Below, in pieces: positions 44,233 through 57,184 of a stretch of DNA of 64,000 bases. This DNA is from Gnomoniopsis sp. IMI 355080. Its lineage: Eukaryota; Ascomycota; Sordariomycetes; Diaporthales; Gnomoniaceae. The stretch spans positions 62,001-126,000 of the forward strand of contig JAPEVC010000061.1 of assembly GCA_027946555.1 (NCBI GenBank), written 5' to 3'. Position numbers and translations under genes: made by a program. The notes beneath the pieces were generated by a model. It was given only the letters and a program-made list of their open reading frames with translations, did no database searches and was not told the origin of the DNA. Numbering within the stretch: position 1 is the first letter of the stretch; the number at the start of each line of letters is the position of its first letter.

Positions 44233-45224
44233 CAGATATTCAATCTTATACCCACGAGGGCCTTACCTGCATCAAAGGTGGCTTGCGCCGTTAATAAGAG
44301 CACCACTTCTACTCTCCTTTGCGCCTCTCGTCTTTCATGATCATTTGGTACAAGTACCTGTACGAGGTTAAGGCATCATCTTCGACTTAGGCAACGTTCG
44401 CAACCGCAGGCCAGAGCTGCGATTGCGAATGACACTTGAAATGGACGTCTTGAAATAAGCGCAGGTCATACATATCTAGACTTCATCTCGAACTCTTCCA
44501 ATCGTTAACAGGATGAGCTTGGTTCACCGAGCTTCAACTCTTTCCTCCTACTATCGGTAGTAACACATGAATGGAAACCTTTGATAACCGTGGGTACTGT
44601 AGCTCCCTGCAGAGACTTCACAGATGCCTCTGCCCGCTACCTCAAGGGCTTCATATTCCAGCAACTCCTAATCCAAATATATTGCATAGAAGCTCAGTGT
44701 TGCACTTGAATTTTACAAAGCTCAGAGAGTCGCGTCATAATGAGATCCTTCCAATTTTTTCAGGTGCAAAACTTCCCTCTGACCTTCCGAACACGTAGAG
44801 AACTAGTGATCTGTAACATCCATAGATGCTTTGGAACTTCCCACACAACATCTGGCTCACGCTAACAGTACCAACGGCCCAATGGGCGGCATCTGAGTAG
44901 GTAGTTATGCTAAACATTTGTACTTCGCCCATCACCCTTACCACGAGTGGTCCGAGATGGCCGCCTGTGGCACAGTTGGAGACCTGGCAGCCAACCGCTT
45001 CGACAAGCGGCCCAGAATGGTCGTAATGTGGCACAATGGAATACCTTTTGCTAGAGGGGTGTGGGATGGCGTTGGATATTGGATTTCAAGTCCAATATAA
45101 AGAAAGCCTGCCGTTCCTCGAGCGGACAAGTCTACTCTAGATTGATGTCCCTGGCCACTGCGGACCCGTAGTTGCTATGCATCATAAAAGACCTGAGAAC
45201 TATGATGACTAACGATAATGGCAG
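44233..45224. other. Intergenic
   Basis: No supported gene. Possible remains of the upstream part of the GMC fragment could lie here but none is recognisable. Confidence 0.5.
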
Positions 45225-45575
45225 AGTGCCTCTCCCAACCCTCAAGACTCTCCAGTCATAGATCCTGGCTACTTGTCGAGTCCCCTCTAAACACAGGTTA
45301 CCGCATGGTACATGCTACGCATCAAGCCCTTGGCGAAGTCGGCCCCATTAAAAGAACTTCTCTCCGCACCTCTGACCTTCCGCGACCCAGCGGCAGACTT
45401 CGCAGGCGACCTCGAGGCTGCGAAGCGTTATGCCTTGGCCAATTTGGTCTCCATGTGGCATTTTACTGGCACGTGGTCCATTTTGCCTCGCGAGAAAGAC
45501 GGAGTCGTGAACGCAAGACTGAAGGTACATGGAGTGGATAACCTGAGGGTGGTGGATACGAGTGTTTCCCACTGA
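45225..45575 (+). pseudogene. Carboxy-terminal remnant of a GMC oxidoreductase
   Basis: The stretch from 45225 reads SASPNPQDSPVIDPGYLSSP, matching the Asp-Pro-x-Tyr region before the C-terminal substrate domain of GMC (glucose-methanol-choline) flavoenzymes. It then hits TAA near 45292. A second frame (from about 45312) continues the domain: ALANLVSMWHFTGTWSILP, with the His of the active-site loop, then RLKVHGVDNLRVVDTSV, the hallmark end of the family. The usual last ~25 residues and the whole FAD-binding N-terminal domain are missing. The frame change within about 20 bp cannot be an intron. This is a truncated and frameshifted relic. Confidence 0.72.
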
Positions 45576-45880
45576 TCAGTGATCAGTACGGCAAACATTC
45601 AGGCAGTAATATATACCTTTGCCGAGAGTGCGGCAGATCTGATCAAGGAGGGTTGGGAGAACAGTTGAGTCTCCACAAAGGAGCCATGGGAATGGGTATC
45701 TAGGTAACATTTAGCGAGTCGAGAGCACCCGACAGCAAGGTTAGGGTGTGATCAGCGGAATGGCACAGGGAATCCGCATCGGTTCGTGAACGTATGTGTA
45801 TGATTGTCTATCTAGTTACACCAGCTTACGACTGAATTAGAGCAACTCTTATAGGACAAAAAGAAATGTGCATACTCCTG
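45576..45880. other. Short intergenic stretch
   Basis: 3' flanks of the GMC remnant and of the symporter gene. Nothing else seen. Confidence 0.5.
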
Positions 45881-48120
45881 TTACAGTCCTAATGAGTTCC
45901 AGACTCCCCTAGTCCCCTTCGCAATAGCGTGGCGCCCATCAAAAACTGGGAACACGACCACCGCACCGAAGGCAAAGAATTGCCACATGATTGCAACAGT
46001 CGTCCAACCACTGAAGAATGATTCGGTGAAGATGTAATCGCGATACAATGGTAGTGGCCACGCGACAAACGTTACGAGCACGACAACAACGAAAAATATC
46101 CAGGCGATGCGTTCCCAACGACGAAGCTTCTTCAGCTCAGCTTCGTCGAAGGGGTGGCGAACATCATCCAGACTAGGTACAGAGGGAAGGATGACATCTC
46201 CAGACGTTTCACTAGCCTTTGCAATACCGTCTTGCTGTTTGTGCCCGGATGATTTGATATCTGGACTACTCGATGTCTCAGTATCAGAGTTCGTGCCAAC
46301 ACCCCCATCCTGTTTCTTGTCGTAGTCGCTGGAGGCCGCAGGTACAATTCTTGGTGGCTTTTCGTGAAGCGTAGCTTCTTCAGCGAGCTCCACTCGTAGA
46401 AACTCTCGCCAATCGAACCTGGATGGCTTCCACATGGATATGACGATTGAGTATAACGCGGGCGAGAAGAATGATCCGATAGCCCCGTATAAAGCTGGTA
46501 GAGGATTTCCCGTCGTCGATATGGTGACCTCACCATACATATGATATGCTGTGGACAGCCAAATAGCAAGGCCCGTCAAAAAGCCAAGTACAGGTGCCAA
46601 CACTGCGGCAAGTCGAGTCTGTCCTGACCACCCTAGGGTAAAAGCGAGGGGTATAATACCGGAGCAACTTAAAACAGGCCGGAAGTATCCAAGCCAGGTC
46701 AGGTTTGCCCCACCATAATTCAGTGCGATTGCTACAGCCGACATGAAGACGCCATGCAGGACAACTGTCAGATGGCTCACTTTAACAAGCTTCTGGTCAG
46801 TGACTTTCGGGTTGAGGTACGTCTTGTAAACATCGAAAGACAGGATGCTGCTGACAGCAATCATCGATGACGAGACTGTGCTAGTCAAAGCCATGAAGAC
46901 AAGGACTAAAAATGCAACGACACCCTTGCTACCAAGTAGAGCTTGGATGGTGTATGGCATCACAAATCCCGCGTTGATATCCGCGAGTGTGAGATCACCG
47001 GGATATGTTGGAAAAATTGGCGTGTTGTGCAAAGCTCGAGCGACCAGACCGATCACGGTACCCAGACCCCAGGGAATGCCAAAAATTGCCAATGCAGCCA
47101 GGTTATATCCAGGGACTGTTGCGTTGACTTCCGTGGCGAAACTCTTTTGCCAAAAGGCGGTGTCCATGAGGACCAAAGCCAGATTACCGAACTTCAGATC
47201 CAAGCCCCAAATAATCGAGTCCTCGGACTTCATCGTCAGAAGCGAGCCTTTGTAGTTGCCCGGAATGAGATTCTCAGCCGCGGTGGCCTTCAATTTCTCA
47301 TACAAACCCGACAGCCCGCCGACAGCATCATGCGTTAGGATTGAGAGAGTGAAATAGATGATGAGAATCAACGCGACAAAGGTATGAAGGAAGTCCGTGA
47401 GAAAAGTTGCTTTAAGACCTCCTACAGCGGTATAAATGACGACTAACATCTGATCAGTCTTCCATATCGTTAACGTACTTAAATGATGTTTCGGGTTTGC
47501 TTACCTCCAAGTGGAATGAGAATACAGGCAGCAACAAAGTGCATACCTGACACACCATAGACGAGCTGAGAGCCTGTCAAGATCATACTTGCACAACCAA
47601 ACACATTATTGACGAGGTTCAGAATGATGAAAATGAGATGACCGATCTTTCCGTATCTCTGACGGATTATTTCCAGAGATGTATGTGCGTATGGTGTCCT
47701 AATCTTGGCTAGTACACCTAGAGCCGCCATCAAGGCAATTTGGAAGCAGAGCCCAGAACCCCACCACTGTATATATGGTTAGCTAACTACGGAAGCCCAC
47801 TTGCGCAAGTTCTGGAGAGGGACGCCAATTGGTTCACTCACCAAAGGTACTGCCAGACCATATCGGTAGCACATAGCCGCACATAAAACCGTCTCGTTGA
47901 TCCACATCCAGCTCGAGAACACAGCAGAAGCTGTGAGGCCCACTCCCACACTTCGATTCGCCACCATGAACATCTCTGAAGTACCTGAATCTTCAGACAA
48001 GTAAGACTTCTGAACATGCACTGCACCAAGGATGACCACACAGAATAGAACACCAAGTCCGATGAGCAGCCCGTAGGCAGTGCCCTGAGGAATGAGCTCC
48101 AGACCCGATACTGAGACCAT
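45881..48120 (-). CDS. Sodium/solute symporter, DUR3-type urea transporter-like
   Basis: Exons 47842-48120, 47505-47766 and 45881-47442 (introns of 75 and 62 nt); 700 residues, close to fungal DUR3 length. About 14-15 hydrophobic helices can be traced. Landmarks are VANRSVGVGLTASAVFSSWMW, GCASMILTGSQLVYGVSG, VVIYTAVGGLKATFLTDFLH (the classic SSF signature), FGNLALVLMDTAFWQKSFA, and FLVLVFMALTSTVSSSMIAVSSILSFD. A hydrophilic loop rich in Ser, Asp and Lys precedes the last helices. The third exon starts at GTC after the TTAG acceptor, which gives PLGVVIYTA. DUR3-like proteins bring in urea or polyamines at the plasma membrane and are often induced by nitrogen limitation; the actual substrate here is not proven. 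Confidence 0.92.
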
Positions 48121-50126
48121 GCTGAGGCTTCCTTGGCATATAAAGGCTTAGCAGCGGAGACTAAAGTCGAGGATCAATGGAGGTCTTTGACGCCTCGTCA
48201 GAGCTTGTGAAAGAATTTGGCAGTGCTAAGTCAATCGGCATGGGCCGTATATTTGTATTCCGTGTTACTCCTACCACAGCTAGGGGTTGAAGAGCAACCC
48301 TTGAGGCGAGGAAAAGCTTATCAAAATCCCATATTTCTATCGCTCCGGTCAAGATTGATCCACTAGGGCTGCAACTTGGGATCTTTCTCATGTAATCCCC
48401 CCCAAACTCATGATTTAAGCGATAACATCATAGCTCCCAACCTGGCGCGTTCTGGACCTAGAGCTCAAGGCACACAATGCCTTTCCGCTGTCGGCTGGAA
48501 TCCCTCCAACCTGCAACTCAAAGGGCAGAGAGAATGCAGAAAAGTACCATATAAACAAAATCACGCTGTTGACGCGGGCGATTGCGCATTGTAAGGCCGA
48601 CGAATGACGTTGGCTGGTCACTACGAGGGCGGCGATTGCGTGCCACGGGTGCAAGATGGCGTCGACCGGAGCGTTGCCCTGCGGCAGCAGGGCACAACAA
48701 GGCCCGAATCTCGGGCCTTAGAGATTCGGATACCTAATCACATAGCCGAAGTTGAGATTAAGGAAACGATTACGCCATGAAAATCATGGCAGACTATATA
48801 AGGCGGTTGAAATTGATGGTGCTGTTGGGCGTTGGGCGCCGAGGTCACAACTTGGCATGATGTCCTACAATAACATCTAGAAAGAAAGCACCTTTTCAAG
48901 TTACAAGCAGTGGCTGCCCAAACTGAACATTAAGTTCGACACTAGTCTTCTGTATTTCGATATGAAATATGATGAATCGACTATTGATTCGCTTCAGCCC
49001 TGTCTCCATAACGAAATTACTGCTTGTTTCAGTCACTTTCTGCCACTCCAACGAAATCGGAGAGTTTATTTTATATAACCTGTTGATTCACAGTGTTTAA
49101 CAAGTCTTCTTACCGATAGTATTAGCTTCGGGCTGGGCGACATACTCTTGGCTAGGGTTTCTGGTGGAGGACATTTATATATTGTAATGGCGTGTTGCCT
49201 CGTATGTCATGACTTCTGGCCAGAACTTCAGGGGGTACCAGATATCGGCGCACTGTGCAGCCATCTGACGGCGACAGACGTTTTTAATTCCAGAGCACGG
49301 ATGACATTGGTGGAACGGCCATGGTTGAATGGTTCACGAGTAGGACTTCTTCTGGCCAGTTGAGTTGAGAGTTTACCTAGCCAGTTGGTCGCCATGTAGA
49401 CTTATAGCTCTGAATTCTCAATGTATGTAAGCACTGGGGAAGACTAGAAATTTCATTTTGAACTTCCGCAGTGGAACATCTGCGTGTATATGTCCCAGCG
49501 GTATGTCTGGGCAACGGTCGCCCCCGGGGCGGGGGGGTCCCGGCTTTTGATTTAGGAAAGGGGTATCTTTGCAGGCAGGGTCGTTCGCGAGTGTTTGACG
49601 GAATAATTCGCGAAGGACCTCCCGTTGTCAAAATACTGAAGAACATCGCCAAGTACGGAATAAAGAGGCAGGTCAACCCATGGGAAGCTAAACCGACTAG
49701 TATTCAAGAGACCCGAGGCAGAACGGTCCTAGCTTGCTTGACTCACCAGCTTACCAGCTTGATCACAACCCATATGGACCGGGCAGAATACTCATGAATG
49801 GCCTCCAATTTCTTTTCCTAGCTGTCGAGATCCTGAAAACTCTTGTTTGATCGTGGTCAAGTTGCGGATGATCAAAATCGCGTATCACAGATAACGCAAA
49901 TATGTTTGGGTTTGACAAATATTCAAATGTCTATTCTATAAGTCTATTCAACTGACCCATAAGCGCATCTATTCTATGCTGCGCGAAACTTCTTTCAAGT
50001 AGGGTATCGGAAAATCATGCCAAGTGACAAAAGTCTCAAACTCGGCTGGTATCAAATGTCATGAGAATAAAGGAAAAACAGCCCCTGCTTCACCCCCTTA
50101 GAGTTAATCGGGAGGTGTTTCTCCCC
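48121..50126. other. Intergenic with two adjacent hairpins
   Basis: No supported gene; several 60-110 codon frames on both strands have no motifs. Two perfect short inverted repeats sit next to each other at 48675-48694 and 48699-48719 in a GC-rich island. 49.5 kb carries a short GC-rich patch. Confidence 0.5.
48675..48719. repeat. Pair of adjacent short hairpins
   Basis: Hairpin 1: TGCCCTGC / GCAGGGCA (8-bp stem, 4-nt loop, 48675-48694). Hairpin 2: AAGGCCCGA / TCGGGCCTT (9-bp stem, 3-nt loop, 48699-48719). Both stems are perfect and GC-rich and are separated by only 4 nt. They could be a structured RNA element, part of a solo LTR or other transposon remnant, or chance. Confidence 0.55.
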
Positions 50127-51962
50127 TCAAGCCATCAAGGCGTTCGCATTGTCCACGTTCGACTCCTTCTCCTCGCTGGACTTGTTCTCCCTCTGTGTAA
50201 CCCGGTTCTTCTTTGCTCCTTGGCCCATCTCGTCGTCCGAGCTGAAGCCGTACTCGCGCGCCATGGCTGCGGTTTCGGCTGGCGTCATCTTGGGTAGACG
50301 CTGCTCGGCGTGCACATAGCTGATCTTCTCGCTGTAGCCCTTGGCGAAGATGAGGTCGATCTCCTCCAGCGTGCGACCCGAAGTCTCGGGGTAGAAGAAG
50401 TACAGGATTGGGAGGAAGATGGCGTTAAGAACGGCAAAGAAACTATTCAAGGGAGTCGTTAGCCGTCATGCTTGTATGTATGTGTATCGACTGGAATCCC
50501 GTAAGGGATGAAGAAAACTTACAGATATGTGCCCCATCCGATGCTGTCGATGAGAACGGGAGTGATCATGACGATGAAGAAGTTCCACAACCAGTTCTGC
50601 GTTGTGGAGAGGGCGTTGGCACGAGCTCGCGTGCGCAGAGGGTTGATCTCGGCAGGATACAGCCAAGGAAGCGGGAGCCAGGTCGCTCCAAAGAAGGCAA
50701 TATAGGTGAAAAGACCGACACCAGCGCCCTTCGCATCCTCGGTCTTGCCAGAAATAAGGCAGGCAAATACCAGGACCATGGACAGGCACTGGCCAATGGT
50801 ACCGACGAAGAACAGGTTCCGACGTCCCACACGCTCGACGACGAGGAAAGAGGTCATTGCGAAGGCTGCGTACACAATCATATTGACACCGCCCAGCAGT
50901 AGCGCCAGATTGGACGAGGTTCCGATGGACTTCTCGAAAAGAATCGGGAAGTAGTAAATGACGGCGTTGCAACCCGACAGCTGCTGCATGATCTGACTGC
51001 CACCGCCAAGAAGCATACGGCGAAGGTGCTGCGTCTTGCCGTTGGTGACGACCTCCCTGATAGGCGTGTTGCCGCCCTCCTGTCCCGTGGCCCGAATTGC
51101 GTCGAGAATAAAGGTCATCTCGCCCTGAACGTCATCGTGGTCACGAGTCTTATCGTGGAGCGCGGCGAGAACAGTGAGTGCTTCGTCGAAGAACCCATGG
51201 GAGAGCAACCAACGAGGAGACTCGGGCAGGCGAAGCATCATGACCAGGATCACGATAGCGAACACGCACTGGAAGGCGATAGGGAAGCGCCAGACGAATG
51301 CATGGGGCCCGTAAGTGCAGCCGTAGTCAATCCAGTAGGCGATCATAGAGCCAACAGCCACGTTTCCACCTTCGATACAGATAAGCTTGCCACGATTGTG
51401 GGCGGGGCAGCATTCTGCTTGGTAGGTTGGTACTGTCGACGTGTTGATGCCGTTTCCGATTCCGGTGATGCATCGACCAATAATAAATTGAGCTGTAGCG
51501 CCAGCGTTCGGTGGCACACTGGCAATCTGGATAATAACACCGATGATCATAATAGTAGCGCCCAGGAAGATGGATTTGCGGCGTCCGAGGCGGTCACCAA
51601 ACATTAGGATAAAGCAAGCACCGAGGAAGCAGCCGATAGCGTAGATAGAGGTCACGAAACCTTGCCATGTGCTGTTATTGTCCACTTCGGGAAAGTCGGC
51701 AACGAACGACTCAGACGAGATAATACCGGCCATCACACCTTGCTGTTCGTGATGTTAATATTACCGTGAGGAATATTTAATCGTACCCGGGTGCTTGATG
51801 AACACTTACGTCGAAACCGAAGAGCAAAAAGTCACAGGTGGCCAAAGCCGTAATGAACTTTTGGAGGGTGTGGCCAGACTTGCTCCAATAAGTCGGAACG
51901 CCATGGTGGTTGTCCTTGTGCCCCGTGGACGGCGCGTGCTTCTTGATCGTCGTGAGCACCAT
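50127..51962 (-). CDS. MFS sugar transporter (hexose/lactose-permease type)
   Basis: Exons 51810-51962, 50523-51742 and 50127-50442 (introns of 67 and 80 nt); 562 residues from the ATG at 51962, with an in-frame ATG 30 bp upstream. Sugar-porter signatures are present in order: FGFDQGVMAGI (helix 1), GDRLGRRKS (loop 2-3), AECCPAHNRGKL, LPESPRWLLSHG (end of N-half), QIMQQLSGCNAVIYY, ERVGRRN, LYPAEINPLRTRARA and FYPETSGRTLEEID. Twelve helices and cytosolic termini are expected, with a charged C-terminal tail. It should import a mono- or disaccharide by proton symport at the plasma membrane. A TATA-like sequence lies about 140 bp upstream on the minus strand. The gene follows the symporter on the same strand, but they are separate units. 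Confidence 0.94.
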
Positions 51963-54900
51963 TGTGTCTAATTCCAAGTCGTGTTCATTCACAAATTACA
52001 ACTCCAATGAGGGAGGAGGTAGACGACGGGAAGGGAATGCACGAGAACTGATGGTTCAGCACAAATGCGCAGTCCGGGGAAGGGGGTCCAGTCTGGGGAA
52101 GCCATATAAATAAGTAAGTTGAAGGAGGTCAACGCAAGTACTCCGTAGCCAGCCTTGAAAGACACAGTGAGCCTTGCTTGACTCAGATGGCATGTGCCAT
52201 GTCATCATAGGAAAATTGTGGTGTACTTCCCTGCAAGGTGGAAGCAACATCGCCTGAGACTGTACCCAAATTTTTCTGAGAAAGGCAACCAGAGATTTCA
52301 AAGAGAAACGTCATGGCGGTCCACTATCGCGGAGTTGGGAGGAGACCAACGTGGAGTGTGACTGGAGCCAAAACTCTGGAGACAAACGCGGAGTGATAAG
52401 ATGTGAGATCCCAGATTGGGCTTTGAGGATGTTGACCGCTGAGGACCTGCACAGTCCCTGCAGGGACCACCGTGGGGACACGGCGTCAACACGGCTGACA
52501 AGTTGGCGCAAGCGGATTGTAACAAGTTGGAAAAATAGCCGCAAGGCGCCGAATTAGATCCGGACGGCGCCCGTGTGCGGAGCCGCTTGGGATCCACATA
52601 TGTGGGTAGTATGGGTCAGGAACGCAGATCGGCTTGAGGGACAGGGTGTGAGATGCCTGCGGTGCGCCACAGTTCTCGGGAATCCTCGGTCCTTTTCGAC
52701 ACCCGGTTTGTTTTGGATGGATTAAAACATTTTTATTTCCAGAGATTCAAACGCGCGGGCGGTCAGATGGGCAGCTGTTGGGAGGGCTGAGGGGGTAGAA
52801 TCTGGGGAAGGGGGCTGTTCTGCATTCTGGAACATCGTTCATCCACATGAGGAATGCCGGATGGCGAAAGGGAATCGAGGGATGTGGTGGTGGTAAATTT
52901 AGCAACGTATGGAACTAGCCGGAGGTAGACGAGGCTATAGAGACATGTTTCGGGGCTGTGAAAGCCTCAGATAAATCCGTCCATGGCCTCGGGACAGTTC
53001 ATGCTGGCTTTGGCATGTGTTTAGGACCGTCCGTGTGGACACTGGTCGCATGCGAATCCCTTGATGAATCCAGTTTGTATGTAACTCCTAGATAACCATG
53101 AACCGATGATCTGTTTGGTATTCTGTGATAGCGAGTCATAACTTGACGATATCTGGTTGTCAGAAGTCCAAATTGATTCATGGCCCCAGACTTGGTGGCC
53201 ATGTGCTCTGTGTCAGTCGTTCATTCACAGGCCAGTTAGGTGGTGTAAATGGTGATATTGTCGGACTTTTGACATTCTTCTTTAGCGTTCAGCGTTCAGC
53301 CCGTCTGCAGTCATACTTTGGTATATCTGCCCTCGTGGAAATATTCGCCGAGGCCTTCCTCTTCTTGCTTGTGTGGTTGGATGCCGTCAGGCAGTAAGTT
53401 GGCATGTGGTGTTGCCGGATTCCTGCAAGAGTGAAAATCGAGAGATGACGTTCAAGGATTCTAGGGTCCTTTGGAGCCGCAAATACGTCACCGGGCCTTG
53501 GCATGCATATCTCCCTTAGGCCCTGTCCCTGTCACCCGCTCGCTGCCGTTGAGCGTTCAGTGGGCCATCCGCTTCCTTCGACCCACTTGGCTTGCTCCCG
53601 GATTACCCTTTCGGATGGCCCACTGTGTTGATAGTACCTATTCTAAGGCCCTTCCCTTCGTCATCCTCCCATCCCTCGGTCTTGTTTCCAAGTAGCTTTC
53701 CGGGTCTTCCTATGGCCCGGCTCGCCACGGTAAAAATCTAGATGGCTTGGCGAGAGCTCTGACGACCTGCCTAGACCTAGATAAGTCCGGTAAGTCAAGG
53801 TGGGTGTGAAGGATAATGGCACTAACAAAGATTTTCTGTTCTCTTTTTCTCAGTTCTCGGCGTGTTAAAGTTTTGGACCTGGCAGCATTAATAACAGTTT
53901 GTAAAACTTCCCCACGATGTACGTTGAATTGGCTTACGCGCTGGTATGCCACTCCTGTCGATCATGCCTATCTCACTCATTTTGGATTGTCGGGCAGACT
54001 GGCGACCACACAGTGCTGCAAGATGTATGCGCGCGTACAACGCTCGTCAGTTGTGGATGCAACAGTCTGGACTGTATGGATGTCTCCGTATCCGCTCTGG
54101 ACTCGGGCCTCGTTATATGGCTCCGCCCCCGACTTTGGCGACCACTCAGAGTTGGAACCGGTGGGTTTGGAGTTCCCCAGATAACATAAAAATGGCGTGT
54201 GGATGAAGGCCCATCCAGATAACGTGCTCTTACCGACGCAGCCGATGCGTTTACGCACCACCTAAGTGCATGTGTACTCGAATTTCTTACGGAAAGACGG
54301 TCAAGACGACTGCATCGTACCACGGGGCCATACTTATCTGCAGGGTCTGAGGCACTCGTTCACGAAGGACAGGCATCGTCGGGCATTTGCCGAATTATCA
54401 CTTTTAATTTCTTTCCCGGCGCGTCTCGCAGCGTTCTTTTCGGATAGGATACCCAGGACGTGACCTTCAGTCTCATCGGCCCGAGTTCATCACAAAAGCC
54501 GGTCTTGTGAAGCCGCTCAATGTCGTTTTGTAGTCGCAGTGCCAATTCAAACGATGGTAATGAGATCTTGAAGTGAAACGAACACTTGCAGCAGTTCAAA
54601 ACCCCAGATAAATACTGTAATCCGCTCGGACTTCAGGCGGTACAGCGGTTTGTGGTGTTGAGTCCCCCAAACCAACCCGGGTTGGAATTAAGACTGATCC
54701 ATAAGTGACAAGACCGGGGTCGTTCTGTCAGTTCCTGCTACACGGCATCTTAAAAGTTGTCCAATCTGGTCTCTGAAAGATTCGAAAACCTTTTTCGACC
54801 TGGATAATCTTATTCTCCTATTGTTACCAGTGTAAATCCCGCGCGCCACCCCAACAAGTTCAGGTGATTAGCTGTTTTTTGGAGTCAGATCCACATACTG

Positions 54901-57184
54901 TACATTAATATTGCTTTCATCACAACTCAAATGTTACTAGTATACCTAGTTCTCTTTCAAAAAAGACAACTTCATCACAGGGTCCCAACATCGAACAAAT
55001 CACAATGTTTGATATGACGCCTGAGCGATCGAGGCCCAAGACCATAGCGGCATCACTCTTGACGGAGTCATCATCCTCGTTCTACGGATGACATGAGCAC
55101 GCCCAGAGTCACTTATTGCCGCCAACGCTTCATACAAATGCCACATCGAATGTTGAATAAGTGAAATGTCAGCTTGCCTGACCCATGTTGTTGACTCGTC
55201 CACCAGTCCATAACGTGGAGTCAGTCTCCACTCCAGTGGAGTTCACAGATATGTCTTCTACCAAGAGGAATCCGTGTAATAACACATCTGAAATCGAAAG
55301 CTCGTCCGGGAGGGCCACTTTCAGAAGTGAAAACCAACTTGGAAGTACGTGGAGTTGTATAAAACAACGTCGTACGAGCAGATGAACGCATATTCAAGAC
55401 ATTGAAGTCATGAGAAAGATATGAGTCAAAAGTCTGGATATCCGTAGCAACACTTGAATATGAAATATATGAATGAATTTGCCATGCTATCTACCTATGC
55501 GGTGATAATGCTGACTGGCTTCGCTTCTTGCGGTCAGCGTCAAACCATGAACATGTGTACAGATCCGCTCAGCCCTGAAACTACGAATGAGGGCCTCGAT
55601 GACATTCTTTCGATGCCAGAACCACAAGAAGGAATCCCAGCAGCAATCAAATCTTGCGAGATATGCCGGCTATTGTCGTCTGTTCCTGAAAGCTAGGTAC
55701 ACTTCCAAATATACCGACGGGTCCACATCCTGCCGACGGCTACGAATTGACCACATCGTAGTTCATAGGTATCACAATGAATCGTTTTCTGCACTTTCCC
55801 TCATATTGCCTCATCGCCACCTAAGCGCGCAATACCCTATAACCTTGGAAACTTGTCTTTTCATTTTCTTGCCGGCATACCGTGTACATCATCGCTGCTG
55901 CACACGCACGTACGCAGCACGCCCAGTCAAGCTCGCTTTCAAGCTGACTCGCCTGCGTCCACCCACTGCATATGTGCAAAGTTGTCTGATGAAGCTCGAA
56001 GAGAATATGGTGTACGACGCCCAACGCCACCTTCTCAAATGCCGCGAATGACCCTGATCCACGGTGCTATCGAAAATGCATGACTTCAGGGAGATGGGTG
56101 ACAGACAGAGTAGAAGAGCCGGTATTGGTAGGTGTTCGGGGCATAAACCCTATTTAGAAAAATTGCGTCGGCCCGAGCATGAACCCTATCTAGTGCATTT
56201 TGCAGGAGAATTCTTCCAACAAAATTCGCTCACGGATTGTTTGGCTTTGTCGACCGCGCGCGCGGTTTGGCAGCGTTTGGATCTCCGGGAGCAAGCCAAG
56301 GAGTTTCAAGTCCAACACCAAGCCCTCAATCGCACCCCTTCATTTTTATCACGGGTGTTCGGTACCGACATTTCCAGTCTCAGAATATGCTCTTTCTGGA
56401 TCGTTCCGCATTTTAACTTTACGTTCATTTACAAAACCGTAACAACAGCGTACTGTACGGAGGCGTTCTGTCCGTACACGTCGCGGCTGTACACAGTCAC
56501 ACGCCCAGGTAAGGAGTATCATACAATCATGAAAATCGTTACTTTGTAAAGGGAATGTACAAGAGGTTGAACAGAGGACCTCAATATATTGGACGACATA
56601 GATTTTTGACGGGATAGTCTGTACGAGTCTGTAGGTTAGCATTGACTCTCGGCTGCTACCGAGAATCCAACTAGACTTTCATCTGAATCACTAGCCGCTG
56701 GAACCAAACTTTGTCACCCGAGCCTCACCGGATGTGACAACAGCCAGCCATGGAAACTTTGGTAGGAGCAAAGAGGCTGTACGTGTTACAATGTCATCTA
56801 CCTAGGTACGCATTCGTCCCAATTGGCCACGCACAATGTCTGCCATCCAAACTATGCAGAGTTTGATCGCAAGCGTGTCTGTACTTGGTCGATTTTGCCA
56901 AGTTGACAGCTGAGATCCGTCTAAACTGCATTGTAAAAAAACACACCCCTTCTTGACTCGCAGATGCTTGGTTGGGTTGAGCGCATAAGATACCCCAGAT
57001 CACTTAGACCTAGCAAACACTATTTTGCCTTGGCTTAAAGGTCCCTCTTCCCTTGTGTTGTATACAACCAAGGGTGAGACCAGTCGTCTCGTTTTTTTTT
57101 CGTCCCATCATCTTGCGCTGGGAGTATTTTTTGTTTGGTCACTGTCGTTTGCTATATTCGCTCTTTATTCTACGCTCGTTCAAG
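51963..57184. other. 5-kb gene-empty stretch
   Basis: No gene recognised despite many short frames. 53.8-54.3 kb is open in five frames at once, which signals low stop density rather than coding. The plus frame 55587-56549 has only two adjacent stops in about 320 codons, yet its composition (rich in His, Arg and Cys) looks non-coding. A 14-bp inverted repeat is at 53558-53571/53612-53625 and one TACCTAGGTA copy is at 56799-56808. Confidence 0.5.
53558..53625. repeat. 14-bp perfect inverted repeat, 40-bp spacer
   Basis: CAGTGGGCCATCCG at 53558-53571 is mirrored by CGGATGGCCCACTG at 53612-53625. The arms could form a stem or be the ends of a very small element, but no target-site duplication is obvious. 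Confidence 0.6.

Noticed and set aside
51026..51607. 193-codon plus frame inside the sugar transporter
   Set aside because: Antisense shadow of the transporter exon.
53816..54323. Cluster of five overlapping open frames on both strands
   Set aside because: All frames open at once points to low stop density, not to a gene; none has motifs.
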